Part shown: positions 12,001 to 27,000 of the stretch, piece after piece
Layout: every line of letters starts with the position of its first letter
How positions within the stretch are numbered: position 1 is the first letter of the stretch
NCBI RefSeq assembly: GCF_003945595.2
Contig: NW_024104909.1
Coordinates: forward strand, 558,001 to 622,000
Direction: 5' to 3'
DNA: 64,000 nucleotides
Source of the DNA: Pipra filicauda
Lineage: Eukaryota; Chordata; Aves; Passeriformes; Pipridae
Notes under the pieces: generated by a model
Told to the model about the DNA's origin: nothing
Database searches by the model: none
The model's input: the letters and a program-made list of their open reading frames with translations, nothing else
Program-made: the position numbers and the translations under genes

Positions 12001-15000
12001 GGTCAGTGTGGAGTGGTGGTGTGGGAGAGAGGAGGGCTGAAGCAATCGCAGGCTGGAAGGGAGTTGAAGGTGCAGCAGGAATTTCTGTAGAAGGCAAGCT
12101 GAAAAAGTGAACTAAACACTTGAAAGGAAAGGCAGCAAGTAAGAGAAATTGAAAATACTTTAAAGAACCTTGCTAACAAAAATATTACCTCGTTACCTGC
12201 CAGCTTGGAAGGGAGCAGGGGGTCTGTTCTGAGCCGAGGGTTTGTCTTGTCACAGCCAACTTGGTGCAGCCCTGGAGGGATTACTGACTTCAGTAGGTGC
12301 TGATGGCAAGGTGGGGCCCCTGAAGGACGTGCTGCTGTGAGCCTTCAGAACAGGCAGAGTTTAACATTTTTGACTGTGTTTACTGTGACTGTTGATGTAA
12401 CTCACTGGTCATTGTAAATCTGAACATTTTTACTCATTTTCCTTCAATTAGGTGTAATTGGAAATTCACATGCTGATGAAATGTGTGGGATTTAAGTGTA
12501 CTGAGATTTGTTGTTTTGCATCCCTGCTTTGTGATACAGGTTATGTGTTGTCTGGGGTTTGTTGTTTCTTTTCCACATACCATCTTACATCATTTTTGCA
12601 GCCTGGGTCTTCTTGTGGTTGAAGAGTGAATTAAACTTTAAAACAATGAAGCTTTTGGGATGCTCTTCTTTAGTAAAGATCTTTTCTTTACTCTAACCTG
12701 GAAAAAATGTGGTTTGTCTGTTGCTCACTGTGAGGGACAGGAGTTTGTCAGGGCTGGTTTGGGGGGCAAAATAGAAGTTTCACATATTTATGTTACAGTG
12801 GGGAAGTGGTTGGTTTAGATCACATCCCTGGACTGGAAAAATCTTCTGAGATGAGCTGCATGTCTGAATAGCTGCTCTGGTGAACTGTGACTGGTCTGTG
12901 TAGATGTTTATTAGTATTGCTTGTGCTTGTCTTTATGTCTTCAAATATATAACTTTTTTATTTTTATATGGAAGTACCTATATACAGTGAAGTAACTTTC
13001 TATTTTTTAGTTACGTGCCAAAATAACTTTGTTGCACAGATGCTGCTTATGATGTGCAAAAAAATATTTTAGTGAACCTGAGTTGCTCCTTAAAGGAGTA
13101 AAAAAAAAAAAGCCCCAGCACTTTTTTATTAGTCTGGGTGTTCCAGCCAGGCAGAGCTGTTCCTTCAAGTGGCTCAATGAAGATTTGATTGATTTATTTT
13201 GCTCATCTGGAGAGTGTGTGGATTACCTCTGTCAATACTGGGCATGATAAATGCGGGCTGGGCACTTACAAAGCAATTTGAATTATTTGAGCTGTTCAGG
13301 AATCAAGCAGTGGCTTGATTCAAGAGGCATTACAAGGAGGAAATGCTGAGTGCATTTTGGGATCTTCTGAAGTAGTGGGTCACGGTAGGAATCAATGAGC
13401 AGCAAGTGATCTGAGGCGTGTTCCTATGTGAGGCTGGGATCAAAGTGCTGAAGGAGTGGTGGTTGTGTTTTGGTGAAGCTTTGAAGCAGAGCTGGAAGAT
13501 GTTCTTTGGCCATGTGCACACGTGAACGGCAGGGTTGGGGGAGGATTGCTGGGTGAAATTCAGTGCCTTGGGATTACAGAGGAGGTCGGAAGAGGTGACG
13601 TAATGGCTCTTTTGGGAAAGTAAATCAATAGGAAAAAACCTCTTATTGTTTCCACTGTCATCTTTTAGCCAAAACAAGGGGAATTAGGAGTTAAGATTAG
13701 ATCATTGTATTCTTGCCACCTCAGTCTTCTTAAGCTTTGTTTTGTCAAGTCTTGCCAAAAAACCTGCTTGTTGGCCAGTGCTCTTTCTTCCCTGTATGGT
13801 TGTTGTGTGCACAGTGTGTACCAACAGCTGCTCTGAAAGGCTCTGGGCTTCGTGTCCCAGGGCCCCTCACTCGCTTCCTGGCAACTTGAGTCGCGGGTGA
13901 AGATGTACCTGAATGCCTGTCATTGTTAGCACTGGTACGAAGTAGTGAAGATAAGTATTTTAGCTACTTGTCTGTCATGTTTTCTCACTCATGTTTCTGT
14001 TTTAACTTGTAGATTTTGGATCTTTGTTTGACTTGGAAAATGATCTTCCTGATGAGCTGATCCCCAATGGCGAGTTGGGCCTTTTAAACAGCAGTGGGAA
14101 CCTCGTTCCAGATGCGGCTTCCAAACACAAACAACTTTCTGAACTCCTGAGGGGAAGCAGCGGCTCCTCCTTAACCCCAGGAATTGGCAATGTGAACTCC
14201 AGCAGCCCCGTGCAGCAGGGAGTTGGTGGGCAAGTCCAGGGGCAGCCGAACAGCGCGAGCATCGGGAACTTGGGTGCGATGGGTAAGAGCCCTCTGAACC
14301 CGGGGGACTCGGCTGCTCCGGGCCTGGCCAAGCAGGCAGCCAGCACCTCTGGACCCACCACACCTGCCTCCCAAACCCTGAACTCTCAAGCACAAAAACA
14401 AGTGGGGATGGTGACGAGCAGCCCTGCAACATCACAGACTGGACCTGGGATATGTATGAATACTAATTTCAGTCAGACACACCAGAGCCTTCTCAACAGT
14501 AATTCTGGTCACACTTTAATGAATCAGCCTCAGCAAGGACAAGGGCAGGTAATGAATGGATCTCTTGGGGCAGCTGGAAGAGGAAGGGGAGCAGGAATGC
14601 AATATTCTGCCCCTGCCATGCAGGGGAATGCAGGCAGTGTGCTGGCAGAGACTTTAACCCAAGTATCTCCACAGATGGCTGGGCACACCGGGCTGAACGC
14701 AGCACAGACAGGAGCAATGACTAAAGTATGTACATGCCATTTAATATATTCTATTTACTGCACTTGTTTTTTCTCCATACAGGTGTTTAGGAAACGTAGT
14801 AGACCCTTTTCTGGAACAGAACTAAAGGATGTGCTTTTCTGAGCCTGTAGCTATCCGTTTCAGTCACCAGCGATATGGTGAAAGCAAGATAATTGAAGCA
14901 GTACTACTCATGTAATCAGAAATGAAAGCACTCGTTGAAAAAGGCATCCTTGAAGTTAAAAGTTGGAGAGTATCTTAGCAGGGTGAATTAGAAAAGAGTA

Positions 15001-18000
15001 GTGTAATCCTGCAGAAAGGGAGCAGCAGATGATTTCTGGTGTGCAGAATCTCAATTTAGCTGCCAGACAACAGCATCTTCTAAAGCAGTGTGAGCATTGT
15101 GAGAAACACTTGTAGCTTGAAGGGAGAGGTGTAGCAATTGCTCCTCTTGTCAAGGACCACTGTCAGCAGCTGTGCAGCAAATGTTTTATAAATATGGAGG
15201 AACTGATCTGGAAACATCAGATTTCAGGATTGGCAAGCTAATGCAAACTTGGGAAGGGCAGAAGTCTAAACAGTGTTTTGACTGCTGTTCCTCCTGCCTT
15301 GTGTCTTATCTCATGTCTGGGTTGCTTTGGTACAGTTCCTTCTTGAAATGTTGATGGCAAACCCACCACATTCTGATATGTAGAAAAAGATAAAAAAATT
15401 ATCTCTGATCTTTTATCTTTTCCTACATCATTAGCTGTTATTACTGGAAATTATTAACGTTAGTGTTAATTCATTGATGTGTTAGGAAATATGGAAAAAA
15501 TTGTGTTGCTTGACATGGAAGTGTGTGTCCTGAAGAGGTGTTGACATCACCGTAGAGTTCTGTACAGTTAATCTTTTTTTTTTTTTAATGAAAAACATAA
15601 AAAGCATTCTCTCTGCAGTGAAGGAGCCCCCTTTGCTTAAGGAAGAGATGCTTGTGGTCTCTGTGAAGGTCAGAGCTTCTGAAAGTGGATGTAGCTGTCT
15701 CCAGCCTCCAAAACAGCTAATTTTGCTGTGTGGAGCAGATTGGTCTGCACAGAAAGAGAGCCAGCTTATCTTTCATTTGTTTTTCTTTGAAATTTGTGGG
15801 AAGAGTGACAAATGCTGATTGTGTGGCTTATTTCTGTAAACTTACAGAAATCTAAGTTCTTGGGAGTAGACTTTTCCTAGCCACTGCACAGCTTTGTGGT
15901 GAAACTACTGATTTTCTGTGTGAAGGAACTCAAGTAGAATTACCCCAAAGCAAAAGGACTTGCTTAAGGTCTTCATGTGACAGAGTCTGTCTGAGCCTGG
16001 TGGGAAAGGTTCTGTGAAGTCCTGATGTATTTTAAACAAACCCACTCTGGTAGGGAATGGGCCAACACTCAGACAAATTCCATATTTGAAGGAATTCAGG
16101 CTCAGCCTGATTCCAGCTGCAGATGGATTCACCAGCTCAGGAGGTTAACCAAGACTTTCTCAGTTAACACATGTTCAAGAAGCAAAGTAAAGTTAGTTTG
16201 AACAAGGAATACATTGGAAAAGAATAGTGAAATGGTGATAAAATGATGGTGCTGTGAAGCTGCACTTAAGAGAAAACAATTTTAAAAACTTGGCCAACTT
16301 ACAAAAATAGGAAGATTGGTGTTTTTTAGGGCTCCATCTCTTGCTGAACAAGATGAAGCTTAAAAACATTGTGTTTCCTTAGTAAGAGAGCAGGTGAGCT
16401 CAGTCTTCTTACACAAAGATTTAGGGGTTCCATTTTGGAACAAACACTTGTTCCCTGAATTTTCTTCTGCCAAGCAGCAGCTTTCTCTATTTTTGCCATT
16501 TTCCTTAGTAGACATTGGAGGATTGGTACCCTTTTCCAGTTTCTTCCCATCCCCCAGTTTCTTGTCCTAATAGGATTATCAACCATGATTGTGTGTTTAG
16601 CTTTTTCTTACTGATGCTCCAGTTGTGAGGAAAGCTTTTAAGAAAAGCACTTCAGTGAGTTTGTCTGTTCTTCTGAAACTGAAATTTCTGCTGGAGGAGA
16701 ACGTGGGTTGGTTTGTTTTTTCACCTCCTGTTCCCTGGTGTTTACCACTTAATGTGTACAGCTTAAAAGATTTGAAAGGCTGTAATAAAAGTGGTGAGAG
16801 AGCTGATCTGCCTCACAGTGAACGTGCCCAACTTGACTCAAGGGCTTAAAATGTAGCTGCCATCATGCTTGAAAAACTGTATCAAAGCTGGAAGGAAACT
16901 CTCCAGGTTGTGACTGTAGCAATATCCTAAGGGAAGGAAAGAGGTGTGAAATACAAATGCAGAAAAACAAAATCTTAAAGCACTTTTAAACCCAAAATTT
17001 TCTCATTACATTTAGAATAAGTGATGTGCATCACTGACTAACCTCACCCAAGTATCAAGTACAGCTCAGTGGCCCATTTTTCTCAGTTCAGTGTGTTTAT
17101 ATGCAATGTGTGGGACTCACTGACCCTTCATAGTTTGGGACCAGTTTTGTGGACAAGACCTTGTCCTGTGGTGGTTCATTCTAATTCTTTTTAGTAAAAG
17201 ACTAATCAAGCAAAGTCCATTGGTTTTTCTGGTTTTCTTCCTTGTGATATGTTTTTGTAAGCATTCTTTCTAGTAAGAGAAAAAGAAGAAAAATATCCAG
17301 AACCTGAGCACCTGCTCTCAGAAGTAACTGGGATTCGTTTCATCTGGGTCATCATGAGCCTATATTGTTAATTTTGGGCTGGACTTGCCATTTTAAGGCA
17401 GAACTGAGCATGGTAACTGAAATTCATGTTCATGTGCTTGCATGAGCCCAAGGTGGGGATAAACTTTGCCCCTAACCTAAAAAAGGGAGTGGAAAATAAC
17501 CAATTCCCAATGTCACAGGGCCAGGAGGTGCTGCCATCATGACAAATGTTTTGGAGAGGTTAAAGTAAAATACTTGCTCAATCTGTAGAAGTGTGAGCAA
17601 AGGATTTAGTAAACTTTATATGATCCTCCCAGAGACTGGTGACTTTATGCTACTGAGATCACCTGGAAACCTCTGAGGAACCTTCTCTTTGGTGCTACTG
17701 TGAATATTTCTGCTCCCTTCACTGCCAGACTTCTTTCCTGTAACAATTTTTCTTGCAACTGTGGAGTTGTGGCCCTGTTTTCTTGGATGACACTACAAGG
17801 ATAGTTTTTGTTTGACTGGGTTGAAGTTCTTGAAGAAATCAGCTTTAAAGAGCAGAAGGATTCTTCCTTCAGTGATTATCACTTGATGGGGGCAGAGGAA
17901 CAGATCATCTTGTCACAGTCATTTCCAGTAGTAATGAATTGTCCTTTTGTGTTGGAGCATGCTTTTGTTAAGTCCATTAAGTCCAGAAAATGTGTTCAAA

Positions 18001-21000
18001 CCATCTAGAGAATCTTGTCAGGATTGTTTTAAGATTGTTGGCTGTCGAACGTGACAAGCAGCAGCAAAGCTGAGCAGATGGTCATTGCTTCCATAGGAAT
18101 GAGCACTTCATTGGAAATGCTTGTGCCTAATACTCTCCTGTTGCTGTGGGAGCTCTTCTTTTCCAAGGGAGGGATTTGAAGCCTTCCTATTGTTCATTGT
18201 GACTGGCAAGAGCTTGAAGTTGTGTTTCTGTAGCTGAGTTGTTGGATAGTCTCTTGCTGAGGTGCATTCCCCTTGTCCTAGTACTGCTATCAAAGCCTGT
18301 GGAAAGCCAGAAGAAAACATTGGAAAGTTCCCCTTTATTTTGTCTGGTTCTCAGACTTCCTTTGTGCACTCTGTTAAGAGTTCTGGACAGTGATTCACCT
18401 AATTGGTACTTCTGCTCTTTCCCTTCAGAAGTAGTGAAGTCCCATTCAGATGAGAGGGCTCTCTCTCCATGTGTTTCCAAGCTATAATGCCTCCTTATAC
18501 AGTTCTGTAAAAGGAATCACCTTTTCTGCAGTAACCTCAGAGCTGTAGCAGTCCAATAAGGATATGCTGGTACCCAGCAGCAGGAACTTAGGGAAAAATC
18601 CTGCAGCTGTGTGTGGCTGATCTGCAGAAGCCATGGCTGTTGAACTGCAACGAAACCATTGCTTGCTGGGGGCTTGTTTTAAAGTGTTTTTCTTTATAGA
18701 ACTAATGAACCTACCTCAAGTTCACTTTTCTTTCTGAAAGGTGCAGTTTAATCAAATGTTATTGAGTTCTGTATGCCCCAGAAAAAGATTAAATCGTTTG
18801 GTCAGATCTCAGTCTGAATCTATGAACAGAGCAGGAGAGAGTGGTTGTTTATTTTCATACCAGGTTATGAGGGTTACAGCATGATCACTTGGTTGTTTGG
18901 GGGGTTTTTTGGGGATGCCCTTTGAAGATTGTACATTTTGAGTAACCTTATTGAAAACTCTAAAGGAAAATATTTTTGTTGATATAAACTAGAACCTGCC
19001 TGGCAGGGAGAGACTGATAGAAAAGCTTATCTGGCTGTCAGATCCTCCAGTGTAGTATTTCAGGAGATGATCTGGGAGCAATGAGTTTAGACACAGAGTT
19101 CAAGTGCTCTTTGCAAGTGGTGAGTTCTGTTACCTGTGTATCTATTTAAGCCCCACTGGAAGTTGGTACCAGTAGTAGGATTGACATCCCAGATCTGAAC
19201 AGGTTCAAAACAGTCACTAACGTGGGAAAACCAGAACTGTTCTGCTGGATTTTTGCCTATGAGTTCAGAAGAGTTTTTTCTCTAAACTATATTGGCCTAA
19301 TTTGTTTGAACAGTGCATGTTTTCAACTCAGTTTTAGTCAGAGTAGCCACATGACAGTGGCACGTTGCAGGAGGAGAAGGTTCAGATTAGAGAGGAGGGG
19401 GAACTCTTACCAGAAGTGAACTTCAGAAAGCAGTAAGACCATTTTTTAGTTCTACCAAGAGAATAACCAGTTGTCTCGTGTTCTTTTTTTACTATTGAGC
19501 TATAAAAGGAGTGCATTCTGTTATTGTTGTTTTGAGGCTTAGTGTCTGTATGATACACCTGCTTTGGACAAGCACATTCAGTTGTTCACTGAGTGATGTT
19601 TTGGTGTTGGGTATTAATCTTGAATCAATTTAATAAGATAATTAACTGTGTTAAAGAGGAAGAGCTCTGGTGCAAGACTTACATGGTGTATGTAGTTATG
19701 TTACTTGTCTCGGTGCTGTGAGGAATCTGTGGTGAGGAAAATGTGTGATGAGAAATAACGAAGCAAACTATTTATTTAAACAGATCCCCCGGTACAGATG
19801 GGGGGATCAGGTCTGAGTACCAGATTTAGACACGCTTGCTGGTTGTGAATTAAGTCAGCTGAAGATGTTCTCATTCCTCTGCAGCTCTGTGTGTTTTAGC
19901 AAACTGCTGGTGCAGTTTGTTTCTCTGGTGACTCTCAATCTGTCTGAATCTGCCTGAATTATTTTAACATGACTTGCAGTTAATTTGCTTCTCGTCCACG
20001 GAGTGGTCCGTGCCCGGCTGCCAAGCTGCCTGTCTCCTAGCAGACCATGCCTCTGGCAAACACGAGCAGGCAGTCCAAGGCAGATTCCAAACAGTGCTGC
20101 TTCCCACTTCCAGGGGACTCTTGATAACGTTTCAGACTTGACCGTGGTCGCTCAGTTCTGTGTTGAATAACAAGCACCCGAACAGGGTTTTTTGCTGAGG
20201 AGAGACATATGTGCTTTCACAATAATACAAACAGAAGAAGGATATGAATACAGAGAAACACACAACAGCAAAACTCACTGACTCGTAGTAAAATGAAAGT
20301 CTCCGAGGCAGTTTTGTTTTGAAACATGACCGAGCAAAGTGCTGCTCCACAGATGAGTTTGCTGATACGCCGAGGAGATTTGGTGACTTAAAAAGCTCGC
20401 TTACCACAACTATTACTGCTGGCACCTGAAATGGAGTTGTTGTTTCCTATCTGTAGTACACGAGTTAAACCTGGTTTGCAGTTGTGCAATGTCACTGCAG
20501 ATCTTTGCAGCGATAGTCCCTTGGCTCGGGCAGGTACCAAGGTTCACTTTGGCTCCGGGGCTGCAAGAAACACAACACTCAGACTGAGTGGGGACAAACC
20601 ACAGCCTGCTTTGCCCTCCTGCTTCAAACCCAGGCAGTTAAAAAGCCTCTCTGTGAACTGGCTTATCATCCAGCTGACAAAAATGACATATTACAGGATC
20701 TTTTCAGAGTAGAATTGTGCCATTATCTTTGGCTGGGGTAACACGGCACAGACATTAAGGATTTTGTCATTAACCATAAATTGTATTGTTACAGTCTTGT
20801 AATTCTTCAGTTTTTGTTGCTGGAATGGGGTTTATTCCTAAGAATTGTATCTGAAAGAAGGTTTTGGAAGTGAAACTAAGAGATCTACCAGTTCTTTCGG
20901 AAGCCACAGGTTAAAAGCGAGGTCTAGAGTGTTGTTCCAGGTTTATCAAAATAACAGAAACTTCCAAGTTCTCTCTGACTGAAATGACATCTTTGTAATT

Positions 21001-24000
21001 TTTAGCCTGCTTTCATGTACCTTCCTGCTGCTGTTCATAGTTTGGTGGTTTTAATACACAGGTAAAAAATGACTCAGATGTTGAGAGGGAGGAAAACCTG
21101 CCAACTGAAACGCCGGTGTGTAGAAGTTATGAAATGCCTGGTTACTTCAGTCAGAAGGAAATGTCTTTGTCATAGTAATTTTCTTAACAGACTCTAATCA
21201 TGCATGTAGATATGATTTCACAGGAGCCTTTCTGATGACAGGACCTTTTAGCAGGTCTCAGAACTTGCCCTTACTTAAAAGGTAAATTTAATATTTGTGC
21301 TTATAGTGAGCTGTGATTTTATTGGGGATCCTGTAGTTGGAAGGACATACAGAAATGTATCAAAGCAGGTGATATTAAGGTCTGAAAATTAAATGCTGGT
21401 GGTCTGTTTGCTTAGAAAAAAGGCAACGCAGGAAACTTGAAAAATTACGTAGAGCTTGATAAACTGTGTCAGCCTTCCTGAGAAGTGGATCAGGAGTGGA
21501 AGCAGTGAAAGGAGGCCATTCCACAAGTGAAAAACACTTTGTTGAAGGAAACGGGACACTTCAACCATCAGGCAGAAAATAACATTATGTTGGAAAGTTG
21601 CACTTTGGAATTTTGAAATTCCCTCACTTCCATAGGGGGCTAAAATTTCAATCCAAGAGGTTACAGAGAGCACGCCCAGATCTACTTTGTAGTGGGCAGG
21701 TTCTTCATCTTGATTGATTTTTAAACTAGAAAAGGTGTTTTAATACATACTTTCCCCCACATCTCAAAAAATAATCCTGAATTCTTATTGCCACAGCTGC
21801 TAGTTTACTCTGCAGGGCTGAGTATAAGGAATGGCAAAATATAATGGCATTTTTCTTTCTTCTTGCGAATGTTTGGAGGAAATACCTGTTGGTTTTTTTT
21901 TTGGAGGCTGAAGTCTGGTTGTGTGTGACATCAGTAGACAGTTTGCTGTAGCTGTGCTCATTTCTCCTCCTCATCCTCCTTCTTCTGCTACTACAGTGAA
22001 GAGTATTTTTATTTACCCCAGAAATTACTGTGGCTGTGAAGGGAAGTGGCACACTAAGCTTATTGCTTGTGTTTTAGCTGTTTAAATGTCACCCATGCAG
22101 TGGCTTTAATTCTAAGGCCAGAAATACTTTGCAGAACTGAGATTTAAATGAATGAGAACTTGAGATGATTGTTGAACTGCTGGTGCTACAAAAACTGTGT
22201 AAGTAACACCTGAAAATGTCTGTGCTTACGAATTCTGAAGATGCCCAAGCCCCAGAGTGACGCTTTTGTTCTTTGGTATCTGTATGTCCAAATCTGCTTT
22301 AGGTTTGGGAAACAAACATTTTTAGAATGAATCATAATGAAAATACAGCACCTTAAATATAGGGACATCTTTGCCAAAAAAAACTATGAAATATATTTCT
22401 AAAAGATAGTAGTAAATAGATTATTTAGCAGTCTGAGATGCTGCTGGGTTTGGTGGTGGAGGGGTTTTGAGTTCTCAAAGTGCCAGCAGCATTTTGCTGT
22501 CCTGGCTGCATGGCTGCTCTTTGAAGGGGATTTTCGGAAACAAACACAAAACAAGGGCCCTTTGAAACTTTTGGCAAACTGACTTAATTAAATAACTGCC
22601 TTTAGGGTGGGAGGATCTTCCTATGCTGGAAATGGACAAGTGTTGGAACACCATGGGTCAAAAATGGGATTTCACTCTGGAATGAGCTGTCGTTGCTTCC
22701 CTAGTCTGATATGGGGCATCTTGGGTTAAAAAATACATTTCTGGATCATCCTGTGTGCAATTGCTGTCAGTGAGGAGTGTGTGCACAGGCCTGGTTTGTT
22801 TGCACTGCTCTATTTTAATCATGTGTTTAAAGACAACCATCAGGTCTTGCCTTGCTTAAAAACCTGTTAGGAATTGCCTCTTGATTGTTTCATGGGGATT
22901 GTTAAATCTTCAAGGAGAGCACCTTTTATAGAAGGACTGGAAATGTCACAGTAGCTCTTGAAGCAGTGTGGTGTTTCAAAACAAACATATTTTGCTCTTA
23001 AAGATACTTAAAAATTATTTTAACGGCATAAATTATTTATAGTTACGTTTCTCCATAGTTACTGGTAATGTCAGGCTGTGATATTTGTGCTAAGTGGTTG
23101 TTTTGAGTAAGCACTATTGATTTTTGTTTCTTTTAATGCATTTAATGTAACCTGTAGTGTGAGTTTGTTTCTTGTCTTATTTGATTTTCCTCCTGGATTG
23201 AATAGTTACTTCTTTTAGAGGCACAGTCTCTCCCTTCAGAGTGCCTGCTTTCCCTTTAGGATTCACGTCTCTCAAGGAGAGTATACATTGTAAAGCAATG
23301 ACACAGAATAGCTCTTTTCATTATATTTTTGAGATACTTTTCCAGTTGCTCTCACTCCGCAGAGCTATGATTGCCTTTCCCCTCCCTGTGGAATATCACA
23401 TCACAGGGACTGCTGGATAATGTATCCTTGGCCAGCTTCTGGGAGATAAATGAGGAAAGAATCTCTTAAATAGTGCTGCTGCTTTTTCTTACCAAAACAG
23501 CTTATTCCTTATAATACTAAATTTTTGGAGCATGACGTGCTCTCCTTTCACTTGGCTGTCTCCAGCCAGCTATAGGCACTTCTGAATTGCTGAGGTGCTG
23601 CCAGACACAGCTGTCAATGCTTTTGGGGCCTTTTGGGTACTTTTTGAAATGCTCATATCCAATATCAGGAAATAAAGGAAGGAGCATGGACACGGTTTGA
23701 ATTTCCTGTTGATTTAGAAGCCTGCATTTATAGAATTCCAGACTGGTTTGGGTTGGAAGGGACCTTAAAGTCCATCTCATTCCACCCCCTGCCACAGGCA
23801 GGGACACCTTCCAGTAGCCCAGGTTGCTCCAAGCCCCGTCCAACCTGGCCTTGGACACTTCCAGGGATGGGGCAGCCACAGCTTCTCTGGGCAACCTGTG
23901 CCAGGGCCTGACCACCCTCACAGGGAAGAATTCCTTCCCAATATTCCATCTCTAACCCTGCCCTGTGTCAGTGGGAAGCCATTGCCCCTTGTCTAATTCC

Positions 24001-27000
24001 TAAACTTGTTTTTGATGATGATGAGGTATAGGAACTGGGGGAGGACAGGGATACTCAATTAAGAACCTGTTTTATAAAATTCTGCTTTTGTGTGACTGTA
24101 ACATGGTTTAGTCCACACTGAGGCATTTTCTAGAAGTAACTCATAAAAGATTTTGACCTGTGAATATACAATCAAATGTCTGTCGAGGTGTATCTTCACT
24201 GAATTTCAGGCTTTCAGAATCCTCTTAAGTGTTGTTGAATTACTCTTTGTGTCCAAACCAGATTTTCTTGATGAAACAAACCTTCAAAACATCTTTAGTT
24301 GATTTTGTGGTTCTGGTTAAGTTTCTATTCCTAAGAATAGTTCTTGTTTATCTGAAGAAAGCCACTTGTTCTGCTTGGCACTCATAAAGCTCTTGAAGCA
24401 ATTGGAATACATTGATCAATTGTGGCTAATTATCCATTAGAGCTTTGAAGTTGTTATTTGCAGAGGTGACGCTCGTTACAGAGTAAATCTTCTGAGCTTT
24501 GTTCTTTATTCATAAGTACGACAGTGCTGCTGAGTGCTGGAGTTGTAGAATATTCCATTGTGTTTGTACTCAGGCTTGTGTGGAATTTTGGAGATGTTTT
24601 CTTTCTCCAGTCATCTATACAGTGCAAGCACATGATTATTTCATTTTCTTTTCCTGGAAAAGGTTGGTTTCTAGTTAAATGTATTAAGAGTTTGTTCTCG
24701 ATGTATTTCAGTGTTTAAATATAAAAAATCCAGTCATTTGTAAAGAGCGTTTTCCCACGAAATTTTGTCTTCTGTATTTCAGTAATTATGGGGAAACATT
24801 GGTTCATTTATTTAATGGTCTTGAAATACTTAAATTTGTCTTTGACCTCTGTGAAATGCTTGGAAGAGAATTTCAAATCTTATTACAACTGGTCATAAAA
24901 CACCTGTCTTCCTCGTAATGGGATTTTTAAAATTTTATTTTTCGTTTTACCTAATCTTTTATAATAAAGGACGATGTAAATTAGTTATTCCTGGGCATTT
25001 GAGTATTCTTCTGAGTTAGCTTACTCCTGAAGAACAGGACAATAATTGCTTCATGGATTTGTTGGGGCTTTGGTTATAGAAATTAGATTAAAGAGGAGGG
25101 AGAGTGGAGACTTGGAGCGCAGGCTCGGCTTCCTCTGAACGCTGGGAGCCAGATCATAATTTAATTCTCAGAACTGATTCTTGAAATGTTACTTTTTAAA
25201 AGACATTCTTGTTCCTGACTTTAAAAGTGAGTATTTTTAACTGAGTATTTTGTCAAACTGCCAAACCTGCAGGTTGGTTTAGGTGAGCTCTCACCTCAGC
25301 TCAGATACCAGCATTGCCCCCATTCTTGCACTGAACCTGAACTCACTTTTTTTTTCTTTTTTTTTTTTGGTACCACCACTGGCTTTCTGCCATAAAATGA
25401 TTAATCTTTTCCTTGCCTCTCCATCTGTCCCTCTGGCATATACATTCCAAGTGCCGTGGTGACTTTCTCTTGGAACACGTTACTATAGGATGAAATAGTA
25501 ATTAGTAGAGACTTACTTTTTTTTGTCAGTAAACAGATGCAAGATGATGCCAGCGTAGTAAAGCAAGCCTGGCTGCCCCCTTCCCAAACGAGCCTGAATT
25601 CCTAATGGACCCATCTCTTATGCTTCTCCAAGAGCTGTGGTTGGGGAGGTGGACCTTGCTTCCTGCTGGAGAGCTGTGCTTCGTTCCAGAGGGAGAGAAG
25701 GGTCCAAAGAGTGAAGTCCTCGCCTGGAAAGCTGCTCTTTGGTCCCGAGCGGGCGGGCAGAGTGCCAGGGGGAGTGGTGGCAGCAGCACAAGGCACGGAG
25801 CAGGGGGTAACTCCAGGGGGTTGGTGCCAGATTGTAGTAGCTCTGGAACTCGTGTTAAACTCACCTGGGACCCGGCAGTGAAGTGGTGCAGATGGCACAG
25901 GTCCCTGTCTCATTGAGTTACCACTCTGGAAAGCAGAAATAAGCCTTTCTGTCCTCTTTCACTGTCACTAACAGCCTGAAGAGCAGCTGAATTATCTGTC
26001 AGTCTGAATTTCTAAGGTCCTCTTTCATTCACAGTGCTTTGTGTACTTCAGTTGTAACTTCTGAGCACCTCAGACACCAGACTGCCTGATTTCCTTGTCT
26101 TGAGAGAGAGAGAGGAAAGCGCCAAAGAAGGAAGTTAAAATTCTTTAAGCCAAGCAAGGTGACGTGCTGCTTGTTAGCAAAAGCATTTCAATGGATGGAA
26201 AGAGAGAAAGAGGGAACAAAATGCTGAGCTCTTTAACCAAGTTACATGTTGAAAGCCCTGGTTTGAGGTAGGTGTGGTAATTCGATGACAAATGACTTGA
26301 AGGGTTAATCTAATAATGGATATTAAGTGGCTGGTTTTGTTGAGTCCCATTAAGAGGGAAGTAAAGGGTACATGGCATGTCCAGAAGTTCTGAATCATCC
26401 CTGTCCTGTAGCTTGGATCTGTGGGTCATAGTGGGAAGTGCAGAATTCCCATTTCATGCCAGCTTGCTCTATTTTATAGAAGAAAAAGAGAGAGAGTAGA
26501 AAAATGTCCCTGACATCTTGGTGGCATAACTGGGGATTTTGGATGATGCTGAGTAGCCGGGGGGTTACTCTGGATTGGAGTGTTTGTGCACATCTGCTCT
26601 GTCAGCCTAAAGGTGTTGATTCTGTGTAACCCTGAAGTTCCAGCTGAGGCGTTTAGGAAACAGCAGCAGAGTTTATAGCAGCTCTTGACAGGTGGAAGCA
26701 GTTAGTGTGTCCTCAGCACTTATATGTTATATCACCCAGGCTTGTTTCATTTGTTCAACACTGGAAGGGTTGGAGGAAGCAGGGAGAACATCCTTCCTTG
26801 CAAATCCAGGGATTTAGAAGAAAGCAGTGATTAGTGGAAGATGTGTTTTACTAGAGCAATTTACACCGTTGAACAGCCAAGCTCTCACAGCCAAGCTCTC
26901 ACGTATGTGACTCTTCAACACTGCTATTAGTTTGTGAAGATCTGGCCTCTTATCAAAAGAGATCAGATCTAAAATGCCTCTGCTCTCTCTCTTTTCTTTA

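Larger units (their letters stand above)
95..14012 (+). other. CREBBP: CREBBP intron 1 (about 13.9 kb)
   Basis: The intron runs from GTAAGG at 95 to the acceptor TTTAACTTGTAG ending at 14012. It holds the end of the CpG island, CR1 tails at 443-672 and 822-879, a perfect hairpin at 1215-1241, a CpG-rich patch near 2280-2560 ending in a consensus-like donor, another GC-rich patch near 3600-3760, a 30-bp tandem duplication at 4371-4430, a diverged CR1 piece near 8670-8905 and a 26-bp minisatellite at 11648-11829. Between these the sequence is AT-rich with T-runs. I see no coding gene in it. Confidence 0.95.

Noticed and set aside
11450..12110. Overlapping open frames of 80-210 codons on both strands across the minisatellite
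   Set aside because: The 26-bp unit lacks stops in several frames and is not a multiple of three, so long frames appear in all directions without any being coding.
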